7,241 nucleotides of DNA from Flavobacteriaceae bacterium (GCA_018623955.1 JAAZUX010000036.1:1-7241); one strand, 5' to 3'; positions 1 through 6,611 are shown, counted from the stretch's first letter. Translations and numbers: made by a program. Notes: a model not told the origin generated them from the letters alone.

Positions 1-435
1 AAGCCCTTCATCTACAGGCTCTGCCCACAAATGGCTGGTAGAAATATGAAGATTTGTGTCGCTCGTTTGATACACTACTATGTAATCTTGAGTTTACCGC
101 TGGGGGAGAACACTCTGGAAACTTTGATCACCGAAATTGACGAGGAGGTCTCAAAAATTCAAAAAGAACTGATCTCCGAAAAAGACTATCAAAAATTACA
201 AAATCAGTTTGAATCCGAATTTGTCAATTCTAATTCTACCATTGAGGGGATTGCGAATTCACTGGCGGAATATTATGTCTTTTACGATGGAGACACCAAC
301 CTGATCAACAAAGAGTTGGATCTTTACAAGTCCATTAGTCGGGAAGAAATACGCAAGGTTGCGCAAAAATACCTCAACACCAACCAGCGATTGGAATTAC
401 ACTATTTACCTGAACCCCAAAAAGAAGAAAAATGA
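1..435 (+). CDS. M16 family zinc peptidase, C-terminal part (partial at window start)
   Basis: This is the C-terminal part of a pitrilysin/insulinase-type (M16) peptidase subunit; the N-terminal zinc-binding half lies outside the window. The frame is open from base 1 to the TGA at 433-435. From about base 76 the protein reads like the last part of Bacteroidota M16 proteins: YYVILSLPLGE, then a long helical segment with EKDYQKLQNQFESEF, SIxREEIRKVAQKYL-type text (here SISREEIRKVAQKYL) and a short tail ending in PEPQKEEK. The ATG at base 31 is not a credible start, because it lies inside a family domain. The stop overlaps the next gene's start (ATGA, 432-435), so the two are probably co-translated partners. 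By analogy with other two-gene M16B loci, this missing-front subunit would be the one with HXXEH, but that is inference. The first 75 bases fit the family poorly in this frame; see findings. Confidence 0.82.
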   Translation, partial: KPFIYRLCPQMAGRNMKICVARLIHYYVILSLPLGENTLETLITEIDEEVSKIQKELISEKDYQKLQNQFESEFVNSNSTIEGIANSLAEYYVFYDGDTNLINKELDLYKSISREEIRKVAQKYLNTNQRLELHYLPEPQKEEK

Positions 436-2501
436 TAAGACTCCTAATATTATTCGTTTGCGTTGGCTTTTTGAGCAATGTACAAGCACAAGTTGATCGA
501 TCTGTACAACCCCAGCCGGGGCCCGCTCCGCAAATTAACTTTGGAACACCGAAAGAACACCAATTCAAAAATGGTCTGACCCTAATGGTGGTAGAAAACC
601 ACAAACTCCCTCAAGTTTCCGTTTCACTGAGTATCGACAACCCCCTTGCCGTAGAAGGCGAAAAAGCAGGTTTGTCGGGACTGTTGAGCAGTATGATGGG
701 AAAAGGATCCAAAAACATCCCCAAAGATGAGTTCGAGGAAGAAGTAGATTTTATGGGTGCCCGACTGGGTTTAAGTGCCCAAGGCGGATATGCCAGTGCT
801 TTAAAACGCTATTTCCCCAGGGTTTTTGAAATGATGGCCGATGCTGTCCTAAACCCCCATTTTCTTGAAGAAGAATTTCAAAAAGAGGTGGACAAAACCT
901 TGGAAGGTTTAAAAGCATCTGAAAAAGATGTAAAAACCTCAGCGCGCAGGGTAGAAAACCTCCTTTCCTATGGTAAGGATCATCCCTACGGCGAATACAT
1001 TTCGGAGGAAAGCATTAACAGGGTGTCACTAAATGATCTGGAGCAATTGTATCAAAAAAACTTTCACGCTCAAAATGCTTACATCACCATAGTAGGAGAT
1101 ATTGATTTTGAAACCGCAAAAAAGCTAACCAAAAAATATTTTGGTAAATGGCCCAAAGGTCAGGTTACATCGATGTCCTTCCCCAAACCGGAAAATGTAG
1201 CCCAGACCCAAATTGCCTTTGTGGAGATGCCCAATGCCGTTCAATCTGAAGTTTCGGTTGTCAGCACTGCAAATATGGACAGAAACAACCCGGATTACTA
1301 CGCGCTAACGATTGCCAACCAAATCTTGGGTGGCGGTGGAGAGGCCCGGCTGTTCCTCAACTTGAGAGAGGACAAGGGCTATACCTATGGATCCTATTCT
1401 CGTTTTAATATCAACCACAAAACCAAATCACGATTGCGGGCTTTTGCCGCGGTTCGCAATGCCGTAACCGACAGTGCTGTGGTACAGCTACTCTACGAAA
1501 TTGACCGTATGAGTAAAGAAATGGTTACCGAAGAAGAGCTCAAACTGGTCAAAGAAAAATATGCAGGTTCGCTGATCCGGTCTATGGAGGACCCCGAAAA
1601 CATAGCCAGTTTTGCTTACAACACCAAGACACAAAATTTGCCGCCCAATTTCTATAACAACCTTTTAAAAAACATGCAAAAGGTGACAAGAGAAGACATT
1701 TCCAGCGTGTCCAAAAAATACTTTGACCCCAAGCTGATGCGGGTGGTGGTCACCGGAAAAGGAAGTGATATTTTGACCCCATTGGAAAACATTGAATTCA
1801 ATGGTCAGAAATTAGAAGTGCTCTATTATGACAAATACGGCAATGGTACAGACAGACCCGAATTTTCCAAACCCCTACCGGAAGGTTTGACCGCCAAGAG
1901 CGTGATGGACGGTTATATTGAGTCCATCGGAGGTAAAGACAAATTGGAAGGTGTAAAAACTAAGGCTTCTATTTCAGAAGCCAGTATGCAAGGCATGACC
2001 ATACAGGTCTCCAACCGACAAACAGCCAAAAAACAAATGCGGGTAGAGGTCAGCATGATGGGCAATGTGATGCAAAAAACGGTAGTAAACCAAACCAAAG
2101 GTTACAACGAAATGCAGGGACAAAAAATGGAGATGAAAGGGGGGGAACTAGAGAACACTCTCAAAGATGTATCCATTTTTCCCGAACTGGAAATCGACCC
2201 CGATCAAATTTCATTGAAAGGAATTGTATCTGTTGATGGAGTTGACGCCTATGAAATCAAATGGTCGGACAACAAAACCGTTTTTTATGCTGTGGAGGAT
2301 TTTCTTAAACTCCAAACCGTAGAAACCATGGAAATGCAGGGGCAAATTCAATCCTCCACAACCTCCTTTAGTGATTATAAGGCCGTAGAAGGCATTCGCT
2401 TCCCCCACCTTGTCAAACAAGATATGGGCCCGCAAAAAATAGATTTTCAGGTGAAATCCATCATCCTTAACGAACCCATGCCCGACACTTTATTCGAATA
2501 A
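432..2501 (+). CDS. Exported M16 family peptidase-like subunit without zinc motif, with LolA-like C-terminal domain
   Basis: This 689-residue protein is the partner subunit of an M16B-type heterodimeric protease. A signal peptide is visible (hydrophobic residues 3-15, likely cut after VQA at 17-19), so it acts in the periplasm or at the envelope. The N-terminal M16 domain spans about 40-190 and starts with NGLTLMVVENHKLP. Where active members have G-x-A-H-F-L-E-H, this one has GLSGLLSS (80-87), so all three zinc/catalytic residues of HXXEH are missing. The second M16 domain spans about 195-445 and carries NLREDKGYTYG (310-320), matching the substrate-binding R/Y motif of non-catalytic subunits (R312, Y319). 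Residues about 485-685 form an additional beta-rich domain (VEGIRFPHLVKQ near the end) resembling the LolA/outer-membrane lipoprotein-sorting fold; that assignment is by pattern only. The ATG overlaps the upstream stop, suggesting coupled translation. The gene is intact. Confidence 0.9.
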   Translation: MIRLLILFVCVGFLSNVQAQVDRSVQPQPGPAPQINFGTPKEHQFKNGLTLMVVENHKLPQVSVSLSIDNPLAVEGEKAGLSGLLSSMMGKGSKNIPKDEFEEEVDFMGARLGLSAQGGYASALKRYFPRVFEMMADAVLNPHFLEEEFQKEVDKTLEGLKASEKDVKTSARRVENLLSYGKDHPYGEYISEESINRVSLNDLEQLYQKNFHAQNAYITIVGDIDFETAKKLTKKYFGKWPKGQVTSMSFPKPENVAQTQIAFVEMPNAVQSEVSVVSTANMDRNNPDYYALTIANQILGGGGEARLFLNLREDKGYTYGSYSRFNINHKTKSRLRAFAAVRNAVTDSAVVQLLYEIDRMSKEMVTEEELKLVKEKYAGSLIRSMEDPENIASFAYNTKTQNLPPNFYNNLLKNMQKVTREDISSVSKKYFDPKLMRVVVTGKGSDILTPLENIEFNGQKLEVLYYDKYGNGTDRPEFSKPLPEGLTAKSVMDGYIESIGGKDKLEGVKTKASISEASMQGMTIQVSNRQTAKKQMRVEVSMMGNVMQKTVVNQTKGYNEMQGQKMEMKGGELENTLKDVSIFPELEIDPDQISLKGIVSVDGVDAYEIKWSDNKTVFYAVEDFLKLQTVETMEMQGQIQSSTTSFSDYKAVEGIRFPHLVKQDMGPQKIDFQVKSIILNEPMPDTLFE

Positions 2502-2594
2502 AATACCGTCTGTAAAAAAATACTTTTTTTGCCCCAAATAAGAAGTCATTGGTAAACCTAAATCATACTACTGCCAACAACGTGTATAAGCAAT

Positions 2595-2626
2595 AGCGGT
2601 TCGAGTGCCAACTCAAACCGCTTTTT
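2595..2626 (+). terminator. Strong intrinsic terminator downstream of the M16 operon
   Basis: AGCGGTTCGAGT (2595-2606) pairs with ACTCAAACCGCT (2611-2622) as a 12-base stem with a single C-A mismatch, closed by the four-base loop GCCA, and is followed directly by a run of T (2622-2626). It lies 93 bases after the stop of the M16 subunit gene and should end that transcript, or a short RNA made from the intervening stretch. On the minus strand the stem is not followed by an equally good T run, so it looks mainly one-directional. Confidence 0.85.
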
Positions 2627-2744
2627 CATTTAAATAAAGTATATTGTAGTTCGAAAAGCAATTGCAAAAACCCGCTTACTGCTCATACACAAGACCGTTC
2701 TCCAACAAATCCCAGACCATTGTATCCATCTTCTTATTTAATAT

Positions 2745-2752
2745 TATCTTTA
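2745..2752 (+). promoter_or_regulatory. Weak candidate -7 box before the HMA lipoprotein gene
   Basis: TATCTTTA matches the Bacteroidota -7 consensus TAnnTTTG at seven of the eight positions, counting the two free ones. It ends only four bases before the ATG at 2757, so use of this box would give an almost leaderless mRNA. A TTG at 2720-2722 could serve as the -33 element, but its spacing (22 bases) is longer than usual. The strong terminator upstream implies that this gene needs its own promoter, yet this exact site is uncertain. Confidence 0.25.
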
Positions 2753-2756
2753 ACCT

Positions 2757-3122
2757 ATGAAAAAAATACAACTCTTTTCGCTATTGATCGGACTGTTTGT
2801 TTTTAGTGCCTGTAAAAACAATCAAGCCCCAAAAACCGTTACGGTAGAAACGACTGCGGTCAAGACCGTTGAGGCCGCCTTCCAAAAAGCTCAGCCCATG
2901 GCCATGAGCATCGAAGGAATGGTTTGTGCTGTGGGTTGTGCGGCAGTGATTGAAAAAAACCTCAACCAGACCGAAGGGATCAAAGAAGCCAAAGTAGATT
3001 TTGAGACCAAAAAAGCCACTTTGATCTTCGATGCCGAAGTCTTATCCCCCAATGAAGTCACTCAAGTAGTGCTCAAGACAGGAGAGGCCTATACGGTCAA
3101 AGATTTCCAACTTTTGGATTAA
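2757..3122 (+). CDS. Small lipoprotein with heavy-metal-associated (HMA) domain, CX3C variant
   Basis: This 121-residue protein has a lipoprotein signal peptide: basic MKK, a hydrophobic stretch 5-18, and lipobox FSAC with C19 as the lipidated cysteine. A low-complexity linker (20-47) tethers an HMA domain (about 48-118). The metal loop reads GMVCAVGCA, so the two cysteines (C57, C61) are three residues apart rather than the usual two of GMxCxxC. The rest of the fold fits: IEKNLNQTEGIKEAKVDF, then TKKATLIFDAEVLSP, then a last strand. Members of this family bind copper, zinc, mercury or similar ions and pass them to partners; the substrate here cannot be read from the sequence. No P-type ATPase, CopZ-like chaperone or metal regulator lies nearby, so it appears to stand alone. 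The stop codon TAA interlocks with the stop of gldD on the other strand. Probable location is the periplasmic face of the inner or outer membrane. Confidence 0.87.
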   Translation: MKKIQLFSLLIGLFVFSACKNNQAPKTVTVETTAVKTVEAAFQKAQPMAMSIEGMVCAVGCAAVIEKNLNQTEGIKEAKVDFETKKATLIFDAEVLSPNEVTQVVLKTGEAYTVKDFQLLD

Positions 3123-3685
3123 TCCTTCCAGCGCAAGGTTTCCATCAGGTGCATTACATCTCGCTCCACGTATTTGGCTGCGGGCATGATGGAATCGTAA
3201 TTGGGTCGTGAATAAAAATAAAGTGAACCCATCAGAAAGTGATCGGTAGAGTCTGTCAGAAAAAACTGCAACTGAGAGGCAGCATTTCCCACCACAGTAA
3301 AAAGGGTGCCATAGACCCTTCTTTCGGGGGCCATAAAGACTCTTTCCGGTATTTCTTCTGCTTTGATCATGTGCTTTCCCGGAAGCTGGTAGGCATCGTT
3401 TAACAGAGAATCTATATTGTTTTCTACCCCTATATAAGACAAATACAAAGTGGCTTTCATTTTGGGATAATACAAATCCGGAGCAGTTTTGGCGATTCTT
3501 TTCAGTTGTACCCAGTTGTTGTATTCAAAATCGAAACGATAAGTATCGGGTAGCTGCTTATAGTTTGGTTGTGGGTATTGGAGGCGCAATTGTGCCTTGG
3601 GTTTGGGTTGCTGGACACTTTCGCATGCCACCATTAGCGCCATCGAAATCAATAAAAATACACCGGCCCATTTTGCTGCTCTCAT
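3119..3685 (-). CDS. gldD: Gliding motility lipoprotein GldD
   Basis: GldD is an envelope lipoprotein required for gliding and associated with type IX secretion in Flavobacterium; it is found across Bacteroidota, including non-gliders. This 188-residue copy has a signal peptide with lipobox MVAC (C21 lipidated), followed by the typical proline/lysine-rich linker and the segment KAQLRLQYPQPNY. Other family-like stretches are FDFEYNNW, YYPKMKATLYLSYI, and the C-terminal HLMETLRW. The length is normal for the family. Its ATG overlaps the TGA of gldE (ATGA on the minus strand, bases 3685-3682), so translation is probably coupled to gldE. The TAA stop shares the palindrome TTAA (3119-3122) with the stop of the convergent HMA gene, and I see no hairpin plus T run that would separate the two transcripts. 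Biochemical function of GldD is not known. Confidence 0.93.
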   Translation of the reverse strand: MRAAKWAGVFLLISMALMVACESVQQPKPKAQLRLQYPQPNYKQLPDTYRFDFEYNNWVQLKRIAKTAPDLYYPKMKATLYLSYIGVENNIDSLLNDAYQLPGKHMIKAEEIPERVFMAPERRVYGTLFTVVGNAASQLQFFLTDSTDHFLMGSLYFYSRPNYDSIMPAAKYVERDVMHLMETLRWKD

Positions 3686-4998
3686 ACCGAAGGAGGTAAA
3701 ATGATCTTGATTCTTTTGATCCGCTTTCGATCCACGGATTCTATGACAAACTGATATCCTTCGAATTGTATGACCTGACCTACCTTTGGGAAAGCCTGAG
3801 CGATCTCAAGTACAAAACCTGCTATGGATTCTGATTCTCCCTTGGATTTTTCAAAAATCTCTTCTTCCTCCAGGTCAATGACCTTATAAAAATCTTTGAG
3901 GTTGATCTTCGCATCAAAAACAAAAGTAAAATCGTCCAACTTGGAATAGATCAATTCATCATCGTCAAACTCGTCGCTGATGTCGCCTACAATTTCCTCA
4001 ATCACATCCTCTAAGGTAATCACCCCCGAAGTACCTCCGTATTCGTCGACCACCACTGCCAGGTGAATTTTTTTCTGTTGAAATTCTTTAAGAAGATCAT
4101 CCAATTTCTTGTTTTCCGGGACGTAAAAAACAGGTTTTAAAAGCTTTTTCCATTTAAAGTTGGACTGCTCAAGGTGAGGCAGTAAATCTTTGGTGTACAA
4201 AATTCCCACAACACTATCCATATTCTCAGTGTATACCGGAACCCTCGAAAATCCATTTTCTAGAATCAGTGGAACGATGGTTTCCATATCCATATCCTCT
4301 GAAAGGGCAAAGACATCGATGCGGGGACACATGACCTGTTTGGTATCGGTATTCCCAAAGTTTACGATTCCCTGCAAGATTTTGTGCTCTTCCTTGGTGG
4401 TCTCCTCCTCACTGGTCAACTCCAAGGCCTGAGACAATTTGTCAATCGAAAATTCATTGTTCTTTTGCGCTAAGCGCGACTCCATAAATCGGGTGATTCT
4501 ACTCATGGGGATGGTGAGAAAAAACAAAAAATAACGATCGATGGTATAGATTGGAAAAGCCACAGCTTGGGAGAAAGTCATGGCATTTCTGTTGGCGTAG
4601 ACCTTGGGTAGAATTTCACCAAAAAAGAGGATTAAGAAGGTAATGACCCCAATTTCAATCAAAAGGACAATCAAAGGATTTTCGATCTGACTGAAGAGAT
4701 CCTCTCCCAAAGAGGCGAACAGCAATACGATGGCAATATTGATGAAGTTGTTGGTGATCAGAATGGTGGCCAAAAGGCGTTTGGGGTTTTGGAGCATCTT
4801 TTGGATGATGTCCATTTGGCGGGATTTTTTCTCCGCTTCGGAATCCAATTGCTCTTTGGTCAAAGAAAAGAAAGCCACCTCAGCACCAGAAACCAGCCCT
4901 GAGGTGATCAGTAGCAATACAAGTAAAATGAACTGGATCAATAAAGACCCCTGAACATCTAGGAAAATGATTAAGAAACTTAAAGGGTCAGGATCCAA
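3682..4998 (-). CDS. gldE: Gliding motility-associated membrane protein GldE (CNNM/CorC-like, TTG start)
   Basis: GldE is an inner-membrane protein of the CNNM/CorC/HlyC architecture. In Flavobacterium it is functionally tied to GldD: extra GldE can compensate for some GldD defects. Order of parts in the 438 residues: DUF21/CNNM membrane domain about 15-170 with SGAEVAFFSL (37-46) and GEILPK (127-132), the conserved signatures of this transporter-like domain; a CBS pair at about 220-340 with SRVPVY, VVGILYTKDLL and VVVDEYGGTSGVITLEDV; and a CorC_HlyC domain at about 355-435. Relatives handle Mg2+ or regulate its transport; no substrate is established for GldE. The start is TTG (4998-4996): the preceding in-frame codon is TAA, the resulting N-terminus MDPDP is typical of GldE, and the next methionine (62) would remove the first membrane helix. 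It follows ssb by 16 bases and overlaps gldD by 4. Confidence 0.93.
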   Translation of the reverse strand: MDPDPLSFLIIFLDVQGSLLIQFILLVLLLITSGLVSGAEVAFFSLTKEQLDSEAEKKSRQMDIIQKMLQNPKRLLATILITNNFINIAIVLLFASLGEDLFSQIENPLIVLLIEIGVITFLILFFGEILPKVYANRNAMTFSQAVAFPIYTIDRYFLFFLTIPMSRITRFMESRLAQKNNEFSIDKLSQALELTSEEETTKEEHKILQGIVNFGNTDTKQVMCPRIDVFALSEDMDMETIVPLILENGFSRVPVYTENMDSVVGILYTKDLLPHLEQSNFKWKKLLKPVFYVPENKKLDDLLKEFQQKKIHLAVVVDEYGGTSGVITLEDVIEEIVGDISDEFDDDELIYSKLDDFTFVFDAKINLKDFYKVIDLEEEEIFEKSKGESESIAGFVLEIAQAFPKVGQVIQFEGYQFVIESVDRKRIKRIKIILPPSV

Positions 4999-5014
4999 TT
5001 AACTTATACTTTGA

Positions 5015-5437
5015 TTAAAATGGAAGATCGCTTTCCGGGGGATTGTCTTCCACAGCTGGCGGTGCCGGTGTATCGGCATCGGATCCGCTTGCCTCACTTT
5101 TTTTGGTAGTCAAAAATGTAAATTCATCTACATTGACTTCGGTGGTGTAACGATCTTTTTGATCTTGATCTTGCCACTTTCTGGTTTTAATCCTTCCCTC
5201 GATGTAGATTTTGTCCCCTTTACTAAGGTATTTCTCACAAATCTCCGCAGCTTTATTCCGAACCACCACATTGTGCCAATCGGTGTTGGTCACTTTTTCT
5301 CCAGAGGTTTTGTTGGTATACACTTCGTTGGTTGCAAGTGGAAATCTTCCTATGCAACCTCCACCATCGAAATAATGCATTTTAACATCATCTCCGAGGT
5401 GGCCAATTAACATAACTTTGTTTAATGTACCATTCAT
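5015..5437 (-). CDS. ssb: Single-stranded DNA-binding protein
   Basis: SSB coats single-stranded DNA in replication, recombination and repair and recruits partner proteins through its acidic tail. This 140-residue protein has the OB-fold at about 1-110, starting MNGTLNKVMLIGHLGDDVKM, with GRFPLATNE, WHNVVV, KAAEICEKYLSKGDKIYIEG and RKWQDQDQ as recognisable strands and loops. The fold is followed by a short linker rich in Ala, Pro, Asp and Ser and the conserved C-terminal tip DLPF, the partner-docking motif (commonly DIPF in Proteobacteria). It is probably a tetramer, as in the bacterial family. ssb lies 45 bases after mutY and 16 bases before gldE, all in one direction. A TAnnTTTG-type box in the mutY-ssb gap suggests it also has its own promoter, which would supply SSB independently of MutY. 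Confidence 0.96.
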   Translation of the reverse strand: MNGTLNKVMLIGHLGDDVKMHYFDGGGCIGRFPLATNEVYTNKTSGEKVTNTDWHNVVVRNKAAEICEKYLSKGDKIYIEGRIKTRKWQDQDQKDRYTTEVNVDEFTFLTTKKSEASGSDADTPAPPAVEDNPPESDLPF

Positions 5438-5463
5438 GATAAAAGATTTTCGGATTACACACT

Positions 5464-5471
5464 CAAATGTA
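5464..5471 (-). promoter_or_regulatory. Candidate -7 promoter box for ssb-gldE-gldD
   Basis: On the minus strand the sequence reads TACATTTG, a full match to the Bacteroidota -7 consensus TAnnTTTG. It lies in the 45-base mutY-ssb gap, 26 bases before the ssb ATG, a normal leader length. The -33 element is only TTA at a 19-base spacing, one base off TTG. This would let ssb, gldE and gldD be transcribed without mutY. Confidence 0.55.
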
Positions 5472-5482
5472 ATGAATCACAA

Positions 5483-6529
5483 TCAGTTGATAAAAAATTT
5501 ATCTCTAAAATTTTGAAGTACTTTGGGCATGGGATAGTCTTGAATCTGGCTGCTTTGAGTGTCTAAATTAGTACTTTCACTGAGCTTGACAATCCAAAAA
5601 TTAATTTCTAGATGTTGATGGGTAAGTTTGTGAAAGATAGGTTCGTCATTCCATTTGTCAATCACAAAATCGGATGTAATATGGTGTTCGGCCAAAAGTG
5701 ATTTGAGCTGACCCTGTTGATAGTGCTTTTGTTTTGCGAAAGTTTCGATCAGGGGGAATTGATATAAATTTTGCCAAATTCCGTTTCCCTCTCTTTTCTG
5801 TAAAAGGGTGTTTTTGGATTCATCGATCAACACAAAAAAATGAAGGTAGCGGTTTTTGACTTTAACTTTATTGGCTTTGACAGGAAGCAAACCCACCTTA
5901 GCTTGTTGGAAAGCTATGCATTGGTTTTTAAAAATACAATCCTGGCAATTTGGGTTTTTGGGAACGCACTGAAGTGCCCCAAATTCCATCATGGCTTGGT
6001 TAAAGTCGCCCGGAGCGGCTCCTTTGATCAAATTCTGGGCTTTTTCTTTGAAAATTTTGTGGGCTCCGGAAGCATCAACGGGTTGATCCATGCCAAAAAT
6101 TCTTGATAATACCCTGTATACGTTTCCATCCACAACGGCTTGTTCTTGACCGAAACAAATAGATGCTATGGCACTGGCCGTATAATCTCCAATTCCTTTA
6201 AGACTTTTGATTTGATTAAAATCATTGGGAAACCGCCCGTGGTATTGATGGGTGATGGTTTTGGCGGTAGCATGGAGATTTCTAGCCCTAGAATAGTAGC
6301 CCAGTCCCTGCCAAAGCTTCATGACATGATCTTCTTTGGCAGCAGCCAGTTGCTCGACAGTTGGAAAGTTTGAAATAAAAGACTCGTAATAGGGAAGACC
6401 TTGAGCCGCTCTTGTTTGCTGTAGGATGATCTCCGACAACCAAACATTATAGGGTTTGGTATTTTCACGCCATGGAAAAGGTCTGCGGTTTTCTTTGTAC
6501 CAGTCTAACAATTTTTTATGGAAGCTCAT
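5483..6529 (-). CDS. mutY: A/G-specific adenine glycosylase MutY
   Basis: MutY removes adenine mispaired with 8-oxoguanine, preventing G:C to T:A mutations. The 348-residue protein has the helix-hairpin-helix glycosylase core (about 1-185) with WLSEIILQQTR (catalytic Glu33), LKGIGDYTA (109-117, the HhH hairpin) and VVDGNV (132-137, catalytic Asp134). The iron-sulphur cluster ligands follow as C188, C195, C198 and C204, spacing CX6CX2CX5C. Residues about 220-345 are the NUDIX-like C-terminal domain that reads 8-oxoguanine. Its recognition loop, usually F-S-H, reads KLTHQ here, with the His retained and Thr in place of Ser. All catalytic residues are present, so the enzyme should be active. The ATG at 6529 gives the family-typical start SFHKKLLDWYKENRRPFPW. 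The gene is first in the minus-strand group mutY-ssb-gldE-gldD and is divergent from the HU gene. Confidence 0.96.
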   Translation of the reverse strand: MSFHKKLLDWYKENRRPFPWRENTKPYNVWLSEIILQQTRAAQGLPYYESFISNFPTVEQLAAAKEDHVMKLWQGLGYYSRARNLHATAKTITHQYHGRFPNDFNQIKSLKGIGDYTASAIASICFGQEQAVVDGNVYRVLSRIFGMDQPVDASGAHKIFKEKAQNLIKGAAPGDFNQAMMEFGALQCVPKNPNCQDCIFKNQCIAFQQAKVGLLPVKANKVKVKNRYLHFFVLIDESKNTLLQKREGNGIWQNLYQFPLIETFAKQKHYQQGQLKSLLAEHHITSDFVIDKWNDEPIFHKLTHQHLEINFWIVKLSESTNLDTQSSQIQDYPMPKVLQNFRDKFFIN

Positions 6530-6567
6530 TGTGGCGTTAAAAGATGAATTTTGGAGAAAAGCACCAA

Positions 6568-6575
6568 CAAAGATA
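6568..6575 (-). promoter_or_regulatory. Candidate -7 promoter box for mutY
   Basis: On the minus strand TATCTTTG is a complete match to TAnnTTTG, 38 bases before the mutY ATG. A TTC (plus-strand 6593-6595) lies 17 bases further upstream as an imperfect -33 element. It is the only full TAnnTTTG match I see on this strand in front of mutY and probably drives the whole mutY-to-gldD group. Confidence 0.6.
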
Positions 6576-6611
6576 AAAAGGTAAGTCTGAACGAATTATC
6601 ATTTTAATTTT

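Noticed and set aside
374..604. Minus-strand open frame across the junction of the two M16 genes
   Set aside because: It runs opposite the end of one conserved gene and the signal peptide of the next, its translation is Cys/Trp-rich in a way typical of antisense frames, and nothing supports expression.
2139..2145. Run of seven G in the M16 gene as a possible phase-variation switch
   Set aside because: The tract is short for slippage control, the frame is intact, and the gene is not a surface antigen or restriction-type gene in which such switches are usual.
1913..2435. Minus-strand open frames inside the M16 subunit gene, and similar frames opposite gldE (4190-4432, 4730-4954), ssb (5159-5410) and mutY (5840-6106, 6140-6373)
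   Set aside because: All lie wholly inside confidently identified genes on the other strand, have no family resemblance, and have no promoter or spacing that suggests a gene. They are shadows of the coding strand.
2514..2530. A7-TAC-T7 inverted repeat as a terminator right after the M16 gene
   Set aside because: The stem is made only of A-T pairs and the T run is part of the stem itself, not a tail. The GC-containing hairpin at 2595-2626 is a much better terminator.
2596..2622. GGTTCGAGT resembling the T-arm of a tRNA
   Set aside because: No acceptor, D or anticodon arm can be found upstream, and the bases are fully explained by the 12-base terminator stem.
3690..3754. Perfect Shine-Dalgarno-like AAGGAGGT followed by ATG and 17 codons on the plus strand, beginning MILILLIRF
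   Set aside because: It lies antisense to the conserved 3' end of gldE, which encodes the terminal LPPSV residues, and genes of this phylum do not generally use Shine-Dalgarno sequences. The short frame has no recognisable motif, so chance is the simplest explanation.
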